64,000 bases of DNA from Apilactobacillus kunkeei (GCF_005930975.1 NZ_VBSE01000034.1:1-64000), one strand, 5' to 3'; shown: positions 8,987 through 17,888, counted from the stretch's first letter. A program made the numbers and translations. The notes: generated by a model not told the origin, from the sequence alone.

Positions 8987-8989
8987 AGT

Positions 8990-9022
8990 AAAAGACCGAC
9001 TCAACTGAGTCGGTCTTTTTTT
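8990..9022 (+). terminator. Strong terminator
   Basis: Perfect 13-bp stem (AAAGACCGACTCA/TGAGTCGGTCTTT) with a two-base central gap, followed by T-run. Confidence 0.9.
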
Positions 9023-9140
9023 GTGAATATATTCATTGAAATAAATTATATGTAATTGATGTGTTAAAATTTGATTAATTATATTATAATTTTATTATAA
9101 TTTAATAAAATACTAATTTTTATATTTAGGGGAGATTTTT

Positions 9141-11993
9141 ATGAAAGAACATAATATAAGTGGGTTGGAATTTTCAAAATACTGGAAGAAAGCATTATAT
9201 TCATCAGTTGTATTGGGAGCACTTTTTGTTGGGGGACAATATGTAAGCTCAGTACATGTTCACGCTGATGACTCAAATAGTCAACCAATACTTAATATTA
9301 AAGATGATACTACTAATACAATAATAGATTCTATAACCGTTGATGTGGGAAAACCCTTCGATTTAACCAATGAAATATCTTATTTAAAAGATGAGGGTGA
9401 AGATACAACTAATCTCCCAACAAGTTATACACCTAAGACGAACAATGATGTACTTCATGTTACATCTGCTAAATTAAGTCCCAGTGATAACAAAGATAAC
9501 CAAACCTATGCTCAAATAAAAGTTACTGATCAAAATGGTAATTATATAAAAGTTTTAAAATATAAGGTTAATAATGATCAATTGGATACTGACATGGTAT
9601 TGAAAGATATGAAAAAAGATGGGTATATAGTTCCTTCATATATAGTTGATGACTTTGAACAAAAATGGAACGCTGATAAGGTTGGAAATGATTACTATTA
9701 TAATTTGCTGGTAAATATACCAGAACATATTACTAACGTTCATTTTGTTGATCAAGATAATAAACCTGTTGCCTCCTTACAAAGTGGTGTATCCACTTAT
9801 GGACATACAGATGTTAGTGGTTGGTTAACAAATAAATACACAATTATAGGATCGTCATTAGTTGATAATTCATTACCAGATAATACTGTTAAAGTACAGC
9901 ATAATTCAAATTATGACAATTTGAATACTATTAATGCTGATGTCGTAGGTAACTTCGTAAAGAACAGTGTTGCGGGAGTTGTTAAGTCATCGAGTTCTGA
10001 TAATGATTTCAACCCAGCATCATATCTTTATCATTCAATGGTTACAGTTGAAGATATGGATGGAAAGATTATGGAAAATGATATTGTATTTAACCACGAT
10101 GATAATATTGTCGATACTGGATATTTTATTGATAAGTATATAAATAAAGTAACTGACGTTAATAATAACGGACTTATTCCAAATTATATTGATCTTAATA
10201 AAGGTCCTTATGTATTCAAAATTCATCGTCCTTCTTCTATGACACAATCTTTAACGCTTACCAAACCAGTTAAACACACTACCGATAAAGCTAAAATTAT
10301 ATTTTACGATGATTATACTGATTCGGAAATTACACTTAACTTTCCTGTTGATGGATATGTTAATGAGCCATTTAGTTTAAAAAATGCGAAGATTCAGTTA
10401 TCTGATTTAGGGTATGACGTGTCTAACATTCCTGATACGTTCACACCAAACGAAGATCCAACTAAAAATAATATTTATGTTCCGTCTATAGATACCGAAA
10501 AATTACCTAACGATTCAGCTTCGATTATTTTTAGATTAGTCGATCAAAATGGTAATTATATTAAATCCGTTTATGAAAACGCTAATGATGACGTATATGA
10601 TATGTCTGAAGTTGTCAATACATTAAGAAAACAGGGATATGCCATTCCTGATTCTTATAAAAGTATAGTAGATGTTGATGAAACCAAAAAGAATGTATTT
10701 TATATCACTGCTACTTTACCAGTTCATACTTTGACTATTAACTATATTGACCAAAATAACAATGTAGCTTTGACTACGACCAGAAAAGTCACTGATTATG
10801 GGCACACAGATGTTTATATTGACACACCGGATATGTTAGGTGATGGAGGATATATTAATCCAAATCAAGATTATATAGACAATAAGGATAGCTCAGCTAA
10901 TGTTCAAGTTACTTTAGCAGAAGTAACTTTACATGACAATCAGCCTAGAGGTATGAGTTACGATTATCCTAATCCAGATGCTAACTTTACATCAGAAAGC
11001 ACTTCAAAAGGTAATCCTAATCCTAATGGCGATTTATATTACACAACAATTAAATTTGTAGACAAGAATAATAATGTCGTTGATTCTGTAATAGTAAGCA
11101 GTTCTGATTCAAATGTAGTGAACATTGATGGGTTGAATGATTATGATGGGTTGAAAATTAATTTAGACGCAGTTACTGATATGGTGAGTGACATAGATTT
11201 AACAAAAGGTCCATATATATTCCACTATGATCCTTCTGTTCTATATGGGAACTCTTCAAACCCAACACAAGGTAATGGTGATACTGGACAATCACAAAGT
11301 AATAACTCTTCAAACCCAACACAAAGTAATGGTGATACTGGACAATCACAAAGTAATAACTCTCAACCAACACAAAGTAATGGTGGTACTGGACAATCAC
11401 AAAGTAATAACTCTCAACTAACGCAAAGTAATGGTGGTACTGGACAATCACAAAACAATACTTCACAACCAACGCAAAGTAATGGTGGTACTGCACAACC
11501 TTCTGTACAAAATAGTTCCCACATAACTTCATCTCAACAACCAGTTAAACAGCAAAAACAAGTTAGCAAAAAAGTCACAGCCAATAAGCCAACTATTGCT
11601 GAATATAGAGCAGCAGTTAAAAGTCTTAATAAAGCTAAACGCAAGGCTAAAAGTGATTCTAAAAAACTTAAAGCAATGAAGAAAAAGGTTAGAAAACATT
11701 CTAACAAGAAGCTGAAGTCAACATACAAGAAGTTACAAAATAACTTATTCTCAGAAAATAAAATAATTAAAGCACTTAAGATAAAAGTAGCAAAACTTGC
11801 TAAGTACTTTAAAAATGTTTCAATTATCAGAAGTGAAAATAAAAAGATTAAATCTTTAAATTCACAAATCAAGAAACTAAAGAAAAGTCATTCTAAAGCA
11901 AGTAAGAAGAAATATGCAAAGGATGTAAAAGCTTTAAAGAAAGCTAACAAATCTTTGAAAGCAGCTACCCAATTTGTTAATAATTACAAGTGA
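9141..11993 (+). CDS. Large secreted repeat protein with Lys-rich C-terminus, no LPxTG
   Basis: A 950-residue surface protein. Residues 1-43 form a long signal peptide (WKKALYSSVVLGALFVGGQY, cleavage near HVHAD) like those of the three LPxTG proteins downstream. Two copies of a module of about 330 residues follow (about 48-380 and 386-720); each starts with a D-D/T-rich beta domain and contains VDQNGNYIK and a mucin-binding-like segment ending in YGHTDV. Residues about 705-790 are a Ser/Asn/Gln repeat linker. The last 150 residues are a Lys-rich predicted coiled coil (KKLKAMKKKVRKHSNKKLKS). No sortase motif exists, so retention is probably electrostatic. It probably acts as an adhesin. Ribosome binding site GGGGAGA. 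Confidence 0.8.
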   Translation: MKEHNISGLEFSKYWKKALYSSVVLGALFVGGQYVSSVHVHADDSNSQPILNIKDDTTNTIIDSITVDVGKPFDLTNEISYLKDEGEDTTNLPTSYTPKTNNDVLHVTSAKLSPSDNKDNQTYAQIKVTDQNGNYIKVLKYKVNNDQLDTDMVLKDMKKDGYIVPSYIVDDFEQKWNADKVGNDYYYNLLVNIPEHITNVHFVDQDNKPVASLQSGVSTYGHTDVSGWLTNKYTIIGSSLVDNSLPDNTVKVQHNSNYDNLNTINADVVGNFVKNSVAGVVKSSSSDNDFNPASYLYHSMVTVEDMDGKIMENDIVFNHDDNIVDTGYFIDKYINKVTDVNNNGLIPNYIDLNKGPYVFKIHRPSSMTQSLTLTKPVKHTTDKAKIIFYDDYTDSEITLNFPVDGYVNEPFSLKNAKIQLSDLGYDVSNIPDTFTPNEDPTKNNIYVPSIDTEKLPNDSASIIFRLVDQNGNYIKSVYENANDDVYDMSEVVNTLRKQGYAIPDSYKSIVDVDETKKNVFYITATLPVHTLTINYIDQNNNVALTTTRKVTDYGHTDVYIDTPDMLGDGGYINPNQDYIDNKDSSANVQVTLAEVTLHDNQPRGMSYDYPNPDANFTSESTSKGNPNPNGDLYYTTIKFVDKNNNVVDSVIVSSSDSNVVNIDGLNDYDGLKINLDAVTDMVSDIDLTKGPYIFHYDPSVLYGNSSNPTQGNGDTGQSQSNNSSNPTQSNGDTGQSQSNNSQPTQSNGGTGQSQSNNSQLTQSNGGTGQSQNNTSQPTQSNGGTAQPSVQNSSHITSSQQPVKQQKQVSKKVTANKPTIAEYRAAVKSLNKAKRKAKSDSKKLKAMKKKVRKHSNKKLKSTYKKLQNNLFSENKIIKALKIKVAKLAKYFKNVSIIRSENKKIKSLNSQIKKLKKSHSKASKKKYAKDVKALKKANKSLKAATQFVNNYK
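11250..11500 (+). repeat. In-frame tandem repeats encoding an Asn/Gln/Ser/Gly linker
   Basis: Four and a partial fifth copy of a 54- or 51-base unit begin at 11250, 11304, 11358, 11409 and 11460. Each encodes about N-N-S-(S)-Q-P-T-Q-S-N-G-G-T-G-Q-S-Q. Copies differ by a few substitutions and one 3-base loss, so the number is likely to vary between strains. Confidence 0.9.
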
Positions 11994-11996
11994 TAT

Positions 11997-12028
11997 AAAA
12001 GCAGGCCAATACACGGGCCTGCTTTTTT
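11997..12028 (+). terminator. Terminator
   Basis: AAGCAGGCC/GGGCCTGCTT stem with T6 tail, nine bases after the stop of the large repeat protein. Confidence 0.85.
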
Positions 12029-12151
12029 GTTTCGTTGAAAAATTGTAACTTTTTTTAAAAAATAGTAAAGATTCGTTCTCATCTATACACAATGTCCAAA
12101 AAGCTTCTAAAATGGAGTTGTAAAAAACATAAAGGAAAGAAGCTGTGTATT

Positions 12152-13327
12152 ATGATGAAGTTTAATAATACAAAGAAATGGGTTTATGCCGCAGCTATGA
12201 CTGGGGTATTATTTGCTGGAGCCCAATATGTTAATTCATCCAGTAATTATTTAGTTAAGGCGGATACAACCGACAACACGTCTCAACATCAATACAAGTA
12301 TAATTCAAAGATTAATTTCCAAGATCAAAATAATAATTCACTTGGTGGTATCACTGCTTCAAGTGACAGCAATAATTTCCAGAAGTCACGTTTGTCATAC
12401 ACCTTGCATTATAATAACAAGACATATGATTTTTCAGACCAAATTAAAAATGATAAAAACATTCCTGATACTATTGATTTGAGTAAATCTGAATATAATT
12501 ACACGTTGAATCAACCAACTCATACATTGACGGTTAATATCGTTGATAAGGACACAGGAGCGATTCTTGCTACAAAAGGATATACTGTAACAGATTTTGG
12601 TACAACCAGCATTAAGGACTTCGTTGACCAATACGCAAATGAATATAGTTACAGTTATTCAGATCCATTCAATTATGAAGATCAATACAATGTTGAAGTA
12701 TCAAAGCAAAATGTCTCAAGTGCTAGTGGTACCACCATTCATGGGCAAACCTCAGCATCTTATGATAATGACGGTAAACAAATTGCTTCAACAACTACAT
12801 CATCAGCTGCAGCATCAACTAAAACTGATACTAATGAATCCAGTTATAGTTCAAAAGAAAGTTCATCAGCTGAATCGTCAAGCGCAGCAAGCTCTAGTCA
12901 ATCTAGCAAAGCATCCAGTGCTTCAAGCTCCAATTCATCCAGTGCAGAAAAATCCACTGAATCTTCGAATGATAGTCAAAGCAGTGAAGCTACCAGTAAT
13001 TCATCACAAGCAGCAAACAAAAGTTCTGAGGCAGCAAATACATCATCAGTTGAATCATATGTTGCTTCTTCTGTAGCATCATCAATAGCTGAAAAGAAAT
13101 CAGAAGCTGACAATAACAATGAAAAGAAGTCAGTTGTTAACACTCCAATTAACTCTGGAGAAATGAATGCATCTAAAAATGCTGGTACTCCAACAAAGGA
13201 AGAAGCCAATAAGTTACCACAAACTGGTGATAAGACTAACCAACAAGCTATTGCTGGTATGGGCGTTATCGCTATGATTATAGGTGGATTGTTGGGGATC
13301 TTTGGATTGAGAAGAAAGAATAGATAG
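12152..13327 (+). CDS. LPxTG-anchored Ser-rich surface protein (paralogue 1)
   Basis: A 391-residue cell-wall protein. The signal peptide has a variant KxYKxGKxW motif (FNNTKKWVYAAAMTGVLFAG), and the mature part starts near KADTTD. One globular domain follows, with LNQPTHTLTVNIVDKDTG as the segment shared by all four neighbours, then about 150 residues of Ser/Ala-rich low complexity suited to O-glycosylation. It ends in LPQTGDKTNQ, a hydrophobic helix and RRKNR for sortase A anchoring. The frame is open 20 codons upstream, but the homologues start MKFN or MKIN, so ATG 12152 (or 12155) is chosen. A host-surface adhesin is likely. Confidence 0.85.
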   Translation: MMKFNNTKKWVYAAAMTGVLFAGAQYVNSSSNYLVKADTTDNTSQHQYKYNSKINFQDQNNNSLGGITASSDSNNFQKSRLSYTLHYNNKTYDFSDQIKNDKNIPDTIDLSKSEYNYTLNQPTHTLTVNIVDKDTGAILATKGYTVTDFGTTSIKDFVDQYANEYSYSYSDPFNYEDQYNVEVSKQNVSSASGTTIHGQTSASYDNDGKQIASTTTSSAAASTKTDTNESSYSSKESSSAESSSAASSSQSSKASSASSSNSSSAEKSTESSNDSQSSEATSNSSQAANKSSEAANTSSVESYVASSVASSIAEKKSEADNNNEKKSVVNTPINSGEMNASKNAGTPTKEEANKLPQTGDKTNQQAIAGMGVIAMIIGGLLGIFGLRRKNR

Positions 13328-13343
13328 TTTATCTATATTTATC

Positions 13344-13375
13344 AAAAGGAAGGCCTATATGGTCTTCTTTTTTTG
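13344..13375 (+). terminator. Terminator
   Basis: Imperfect AAGGAAGGCC/GGTCTTCTTT stem followed by T-run after the first LPxTG gene. Confidence 0.7.
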
Positions 13376-13513
13376 TTATAAATGGCGTGAAAGTTTAAAA
13401 AAGTATAAAGTTGATGTCAAATATACATAGAAAATTAAAAAACGATATATAATAATTAAGTAAAGTTAATTGTATATTAATTAAAATTTTATAGAGAAGA
13501 GAGACGTTGTATT

Positions 13514-14620
13514 ATGAAGTTTAATGATAAGCAATCAAAATTATTCAAGAACGCTAAAAAGTTCGTGTATGTTTCAGCAATCACAGGGGTATTATTAACT
13601 GGAACACAAGTTGGACAATATGCATCTACATATACAGCACATGCGGATGATACCACTACTCAAGATAACAATATTGCCACAATTTTTGTTGACCAATTTG
13701 GTAACCGCATTTATGGCGCATACTATCAAATTAGTAAGGGTGAAACTAATGTATCATCTCAACGCATTGCCGATTCATTACGTAGTAGTGGCGTTGATGT
13801 ATCAAGCATGCCAGCAACGTTTGACTTAACTAGCCAACGTACTTATAAGCTACCACAACCAACCCATAAATTGACAGTTAATCTTGTCGATCAAAATAAT
13901 AAAATCGTTCAAACTAAAACTGTTGATCAAGTGACTAATTACGGCCAAACTGATTTAAATGATTTGATTACGTGGGCACAATCAAATAAATATGGATATA
14001 ATTCATTCCCATCAGCTGTGGACAATAATGAAACTACTGTAAATATTTCTGTAATTGAACCAACCACAACAGTTGTTAACCACACTACTCAACAACAAAC
14101 AAGCTCAACGATTGAGACAAACACTAATACTACACAAAGTGATTCAAATACTAAAGTTCAAACCGGCTCAAATGAAAATGAAAAAAGCTCAACACAATCA
14201 TCTGCATCAAATCATGATGAAAAAAACAGTTCTTCTGATAGCGAATCATCTAATTCGGTTGAAAAATCAGGTGCATCAACTAAGCAATCAAGCTCTGCAA
14301 GTGAAAATGTAAAATCAGAAGCGGATTCATCAGCAGTCTCATCATCTGCTTCAACTTCATCAGAAAGTTCAGCACAATCATCAACTTCAACACAATCACC
14401 AAAGAGTGATGAAAAGGTAATCAAGTCAATTGACCCAGTAAATAAGGATGCAAAAAAGACAGGTAAGCAAACTTCTTCTGCTAACAAGAAAGATGTTCGT
14501 GCTAAATTACCACAAACTGGTGACAAGACTAATCAATCTGAGGAAAGCTTACTAGGTGTTATGACAATCGCACTTAGTGCAGTTCTTGCATTCTTTGGTT
14601 TAAGAAGAAAAAACAAATAA
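13514..14620 (+). CDS. LPxTG-anchored Ser-rich surface protein (paralogue 2)
   Basis: A 368-residue paralogue of the proteins at 12152 and 14791. The signal peptide begins KLFKNAKKFVYVSAITG, which follows K-x-[YF]-K-x-[GA]-K-x-[WF], and cleavage is near THAD/AHADD. One mucin-binding-like domain (residues about 45-185, with PTHKLTVNLVDQNNKIV and VTNYGQTDL) precedes a Ser/Thr/Gln-rich stalk of about 120 residues and an LPQTGDKTNQ anchor with hydrophobic helix and RRKNK tail. The bases AGAGACGTTGTATT just before the ATG are shared with the next gene. Probable adhesin. Confidence 0.85.
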   Translation: MKFNDKQSKLFKNAKKFVYVSAITGVLLTGTQVGQYASTYTAHADDTTTQDNNIATIFVDQFGNRIYGAYYQISKGETNVSSQRIADSLRSSGVDVSSMPATFDLTSQRTYKLPQPTHKLTVNLVDQNNKIVQTKTVDQVTNYGQTDLNDLITWAQSNKYGYNSFPSAVDNNETTVNISVIEPTTTVVNHTTQQQTSSTIETNTNTTQSDSNTKVQTGSNENEKSSTQSSASNHDEKNSSSDSESSNSVEKSGASTKQSSSASENVKSEADSSAVSSSASTSSESSAQSSTSTQSPKSDEKVIKSIDPVNKDAKKTGKQTSSANKKDVRAKLPQTGDKTNQSEESLLGVMTIALSAVLAFFGLRRKNK

Positions 14621-14637
14621 TAATAAATTAATTGTCT

Positions 14638-14668
14638 AAAAAAAGAGGCCTTTTGGGCCTTTTTTTTA
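14638..14668 (+). terminator. Terminator
   Basis: AGGCC/GGCCT stem embedded in A and T runs (AAAAAG...TTTTTTTT) between the second and third LPxTG genes. Confidence 0.8.
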
Positions 14669-14790
14669 GTTTAAATAAAACTGTTTTAAGAATATGTAAA
14701 AAAATCTGTAGAACTAATAATAATCAAAAAAACATCGATATAATACTCAACGAGTACTCACAAAATTAGAAAGAAAAGAGACGTTGTATT

Positions 14791-15888
14791 ATGAAGATTA
14801 ATAAGGATTCAAATCTATTTAAAAATACGAAAAAATTCGTTTATGTTTCAGCAATTACTGGTGCTTTATTGGCTGGAACTCAAGCGGGATATTTAGTATC
14901 TACATATACTGCGCATGCTGATGAAAACGTTCAATCATCAGTTGTGAATTTGAATTTTGTGGATCAATTTGGTAATCCAATTCAAAAATCATATGGCAGT
15001 AATGAAGTCACCACAGCAAATTATGAAATTGGAGTAGAAGCAAACACTACAAGAAGTAAGGATTACTTCATTGGTATTTTACAACTTCAATTCCCTGGAG
15101 TAAGCACATCTGAAAATAATATTCCTGACAATATTGATTTAAGCAAACCAGCTACATACACTTTTAAATTAGTTCAACCAACGCATACGTTAACTGTAAA
15201 TTTAGTTGATAGTTCTAATAATGTTGTTAATACTAAATCTATTTCCGGTGTAACCAATTATGGAAAGTCAGACATTACTGACATGTTTAATTGGGCTAAT
15301 GAACATAATTACGATACTAATGGTTTCCCAACATTAGTAAGCAATGGTGAAAATGTAAAAAATATCTCAGTTTCATTGATTAAAAATAACGATGATACTA
15401 AAACCACTACAGCCGCACCATCCAGCTCTGCAAGTCAATCATCACAATCTTTTGCTGTCGCTAGTTCAACACAATCGACGATTCAATCAAGTTCATCAAG
15501 TCATGTTGTACAAAGCTCTAGTGCGCAATCTAGTTCTTCATCTCAGATTTTTCACAGTTCAAACGCAGAATCAAATTCAACAGTTTCATCATCTGCTAAT
15601 TCTGTAGTTTCCAGTCAAAGTGAAAATCCAATTCATAGTCAAGCACCTAATCATAATGAAGCAGTTAGCAGACCATATGATCCAGTAAATTATGGCGAAG
15701 AAAGCAAAACACGTAATGTAAAACACATTAAGCAATCTCCCGTTGACTTCATTGAAAATAAAGCAAACAAGAAATTACCACAAACCGGTGATAACACACA
15801 TCAAGCTAGAGCTATTGCATTGGGTGTAGCGACAATTGCAGTTGGTTTAGGTGTTGCTTACTACGGACTAAGAAAACGCAACAAGTAA
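14791..15888 (+). CDS. LPxTG-anchored Ser-rich surface protein (paralogue 3)
   Basis: A 365-residue paralogue. The signal peptide is nearly identical to paralogue 2 (NLFKNTKKFVYVSAITGALLAG), so recent duplication is likely. The domain carries PTHTLTVNLVDSSNNVV and VTNYGKSDITDMFNWANEH; a stalk of Ser-Ser-Gln-Ser low complexity (about residues 215-285) and a more polar region follow, then LPQTGDNTHQ, a hydrophobic helix and KRNK for sortase anchoring. Shares the leader AGAGACGTTGTATT with paralogue 2. Its own terminator is weak (an ACAAAT/ATTTGT hairpin with T-run at about 15920-15947). Confidence 0.85.
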   Translation: MKINKDSNLFKNTKKFVYVSAITGALLAGTQAGYLVSTYTAHADENVQSSVVNLNFVDQFGNPIQKSYGSNEVTTANYEIGVEANTTRSKDYFIGILQLQFPGVSTSENNIPDNIDLSKPATYTFKLVQPTHTLTVNLVDSSNNVVNTKSISGVTNYGKSDITDMFNWANEHNYDTNGFPTLVSNGENVKNISVSLIKNNDDTKTTTAAPSSSASQSSQSFAVASSTQSTIQSSSSSHVVQSSSAQSSSSSQIFHSSNAESNSTVSSSANSVVSSQSENPIHSQAPNHNEAVSRPYDPVNYGEESKTRNVKHIKQSPVDFIENKANKKLPQTGDNTHQARAIALGVATIAVGLGVAYYGLRKRNK

Positions 15889-16067
15889 TTATAATTAGAC
15901 AGTTACTCCAATTATTTATACAAATATCTAATTTGTAACTTTTTTATGTATTTCATGAAAATCGATTTAACAATGTTTTGTTTAATTTTCTTAATTATGA
16001 GAAAAATTTTTAAAGACATTCATTAATAAGGAGTGTAAAGTGTAACACAAGAGGAGAGAAGTACTTA

Positions 16068-16310
16068 ATGTTAGAAACACTATTTTTTATCTTTTTTCTG
16101 GGTCTATGTTGCACACACTACTATGTTAGATTTGGAAAATACTTTGCACTAGCAGGATTAATAATCCCGTTGATAATTATAATTTTAACCGTAATATTAA
16201 CGATTAATCTACACAGATACACAATCATCATCTACGGACAAGGATTCCTAAATGTTCTAGAATCCATATTAGTCGTTAATCAGGTTAGACTTAGATTCGA
16301 AGGGGAATAA
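16068..16310 (+). CDS. Small membrane protein, 80 aa
   Basis: Two hydrophobic helices (residues 3-18 and about 25-46) and a short amphipathic C-terminus ending RLRFEGE. Ribosome binding site GAGGAGAGAAG. A Cys pair (LCCTHYY) lies at the end of the first helix. Family unknown. It follows the adhesin cluster but has its own terminator. Confidence 0.65.
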   Translation: MLETLFFIFFLGLCCTHYYVRFGKYFALAGLIIPLIIIILTVILTINLHRYTIIIYGQGFLNVLESILVVNQVRLRFEGE

Positions 16311-16348
16311 AAAAGACATCTTACGCAGCGTTGTAAGATGTCTTTTTT
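16309..16348 (+). terminator. Strong terminator
   Basis: AAAAGACATCTTAC/GTAAGATGTCTTTT stem, eight-base loop, T-run. Confidence 0.9.
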
Positions 16349-16443
16349 AAATGAATTCATGGATAAATGTATGTTATATTTATAATAGAACATTTGTTCG
16401 TAAGATGCAAGTGATTAAATCAAATGTTTTTGAGTCTTATTAT

Positions 16444-16474
16444 TTGACTTAAAGTGTACTTTATATGAAATAAT
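16444..16474 (+). promoter_or_regulatory. MerR-type promoter of the alcohol dehydrogenase gene
   Basis: TTGACT (16444-16449) and an AATAAT-like -10 (16469-16474) are separated by an over-long 19-base spacer that holds the inverted repeat TAAAGT-GT-ACTTTA. A long spacer with a central dyad is the hallmark of MerR activators. It closely resembles the promoter at 26681 in front of the MerR gene at 26742. Confidence 0.6.
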
Positions 16475-16505
16475 TATAGTTATCAAAATTATGGAGGATT
16501 CAATT

Positions 16506-17546
16506 ATGAAAAGTGCAGTATTTATTGAACCTGGTAAAGTCGAAGTGCAAGACGTCGACATGCCAAAGATTGAAAAAGATGACGACGTTATCCTAAAGGT
16601 AGTTCGTACCTGTGTCTGTGGATCAGACCTATGGTCATACCGTGGATTAGACGAATACAAAAAGAAAGCTTACAACAATGGTCATGAAGCATTGGGTGTT
16701 GTTGAAACCGTTGGTAAAGATATCACTACTCTACAACCTGGTGATTTTGTAATCGTACCATTTACCCATGGTTGCGGTCATTGTGCGGCTTGTTTAGCGG
16801 GTTATGATGGAAGTTGTCTAAATCATTCTGATAACTTTACTCAAAGCGCTCAAGCTGAATACCTAAGAGCTCAACATGGTGAATGGTCATTAGTTAAGGT
16901 TCCTGGCAAACCAGAAGATTACAGTGATGAAATGTTAGATTCACTATTAGCTCTATCAGATGTTATGGCAACAGGATACCATGCAGCTCGTACTGCTGAT
17001 GTTCAAAAAGGTGACACTGCTGTAGTTATCGGTGATGGTGCCGTTGGTCTATGTGGTGTAATTTCTGCTAAACTACGTGGCGCAAAGCAAATTATTGCGA
17101 TGAGTAGACATGAAGACAGACAAAAATTAGCCAAGGAATTTGGTGCTACCGATATCATCTCCGAACGTGGTGATGAAGCTGTTAAAAAGGTGATGGAACT
17201 AACTCACGGTAATGGTGCAGACGCTGTTTTAGAATGTGTTGGTACTGAGCTATCTACGCAAACTGCTTTAGATGTTGCTCGTCCAGGTGCTAAGGTCGGT
17301 CGTGTTGGTTTGCCACACTCAGGTAACTTAGATATTGTTACCCCATTTGGTAAGAACATTGCTCTTGCTGGTGGTATTGCTTCAGTTACTACTTACGATA
17401 GACAAGAACTATTGGATGCCGTACTATCAGGTGCCATCCACCCAGGTAAAGTGTTCACTGGTAAATACAAACTGGAAGACATTAATCAAGCATACAAAGA
17501 CATGGCTGAAAGAAACACTATCAAGGCTACGGTTGTTAACGATTAA
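16506..17546 (+). CDS. Zinc-dependent alcohol dehydrogenase (MDR superfamily)
   Basis: A 346-residue medium-chain dehydrogenase/reductase. Catalytic zinc ligands are seen in TCVCGSDLW and NGHEALG, and the structural-zinc loop has its four cysteines (CGHCAACLAGYDGSC). The Rossmann nucleotide site is VVIGDGAVGLCGV. It oxidises or reduces alcohols/aldehydes with NAD(P)(H). Start: ATG 16506 with GGAGG seven bases upstream; an in-frame ATG at 16491 lacks a site. The MerR-like promoter dyad suggests induction by aldehydes or electrophiles, possibly through the MerR protein at 26742. Exact substrate unknown. Confidence 0.85.
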   Translation: MKSAVFIEPGKVEVQDVDMPKIEKDDDVILKVVRTCVCGSDLWSYRGLDEYKKKAYNNGHEALGVVETVGKDITTLQPGDFVIVPFTHGCGHCAACLAGYDGSCLNHSDNFTQSAQAEYLRAQHGEWSLVKVPGKPEDYSDEMLDSLLALSDVMATGYHAARTADVQKGDTAVVIGDGAVGLCGVISAKLRGAKQIIAMSRHEDRQKLAKEFGATDIISERGDEAVKKVMELTHGNGADAVLECVGTELSTQTALDVARPGAKVGRVGLPHSGNLDIVTPFGKNIALAGGIASVTTYDRQELLDAVLSGAIHPGKVFTGKYKLEDINQAYKDMAERNTIKATVVND

Positions 17547-17551
17547 TATTT

Positions 17552-17580
17552 AAAAGATCGACTAATGTCGGTCTTTTTTT
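17552..17580 (+). terminator. Terminator of the dehydrogenase gene
   Basis: AAGATCGAC/GTCGGTCTT stem (one G-T pair), TAAT loop, T-run. Confidence 0.85.
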
Positions 17581-17695
17581 ATATCTTCATAATATGAATT
17601 AGAAAATTATTAAGTGCTTATAATTGACTTATCATAATCAAAAGTTTAGTATACGATATAATCGTTAGAAAATATATCGGAGGAGGAGACACATA

Positions 17696-17764
17696 TGAAT
17701 AATTTTATGAATATGTACAGGTGTGATTGTTGTAAACCGGCGGCTTCTCCTCTGGTTATTTAAT
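17696..17764 (+). CDS. Cys-rich 22-aa leader peptide (attenuator)
   Basis: ATG 17696 is preceded by GGAGGAGA. The peptide begins MNNFMNMYRCDCCKPAAS and holds three Cys codons in four positions (TGT-GAT-TGT-TGT, 17723-17734). Its last codons contain the 5' half of an antiterminator and its stop codon (17762-17764) overlaps the next hairpin. Followed by a terminator and then a permease gene. Architecture matches a leader peptide of a ribosome-mediated attenuator rather than a functional protein. Confidence 0.75.
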
Positions 17765-17797
17765 CGCGTCGTGATACATACGATTAATCTGAGAAGA

Positions 17798-17836
17798 GCT
17801 GCTGACCTATAGTGATGGGATCAGCGGCTTTTTTGT
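17798..17836 (+). terminator. Attenuator terminator
   Basis: AGCTGCTGA/TCAGCGGCT stem (nine pairs, one G-T), followed by T6. It lies 52 bases before the permease ATG, so termination here would silence the permease. Confidence 0.85.
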
Positions 17837-17888
17837 TTGGAGGGGAATACATACATCACATCATAATACTTAGGAAGTGAAATAAATA

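Larger units (their letters stand above)
17696..17836 (+). promoter_or_regulatory. Putative cysteine-responsive transcription attenuator
   Basis: Two mutually exclusive structures can be drawn. The terminator pairs 17798-17806 with 17822-17830 and ends in TTTTTT. The antiterminator pairs 17740-17750 (GGCGGCTTCTC) with 17792-17804 (GAGAAG, AG bulge, CTGCT), enclosing a perfect hairpin TTAATCG/CGATTAA (17761-17767 with 17782-17788). A ribosome stalled on the Cys codons leaves 17740-17750 free and so allows read-through into the permease; a ribosome reaching the stop masks it and the terminator forms. No T-box element is present. Inference from base pairing only. Confidence 0.7.

Noticed and set aside
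11250-11500. Regular repeats suggestive of a CRISPR array
   Set aside because: The units are contiguous, in frame and translate to a linker. There are no unique spacers and no cas genes.
11173-11532. Open frame on the minus strand with VIVQYHHYF repeats
   Set aside because: It only mirrors the in-frame tandem repeat of the large surface protein at 11250-11500.
12597-13076. Second open frame in the first LPxTG gene
   Set aside because: Shadow of the Ser-rich stalk (His/Gln/Leu-rich composition), no ribosome binding site.
9141-15888. Genomic island or prophage inserted at the adhesin cluster
   Set aside because: No integrase, transposase, tRNA or att-like repeats flank the block; local duplication explains it.
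17696-17836. T-box or riboswitch for the permease leader
   Set aside because: No T-box motif, specifier loop or known aptamer core is visible; the translated Cys-rich leader and the alternative hairpins explain the region better.
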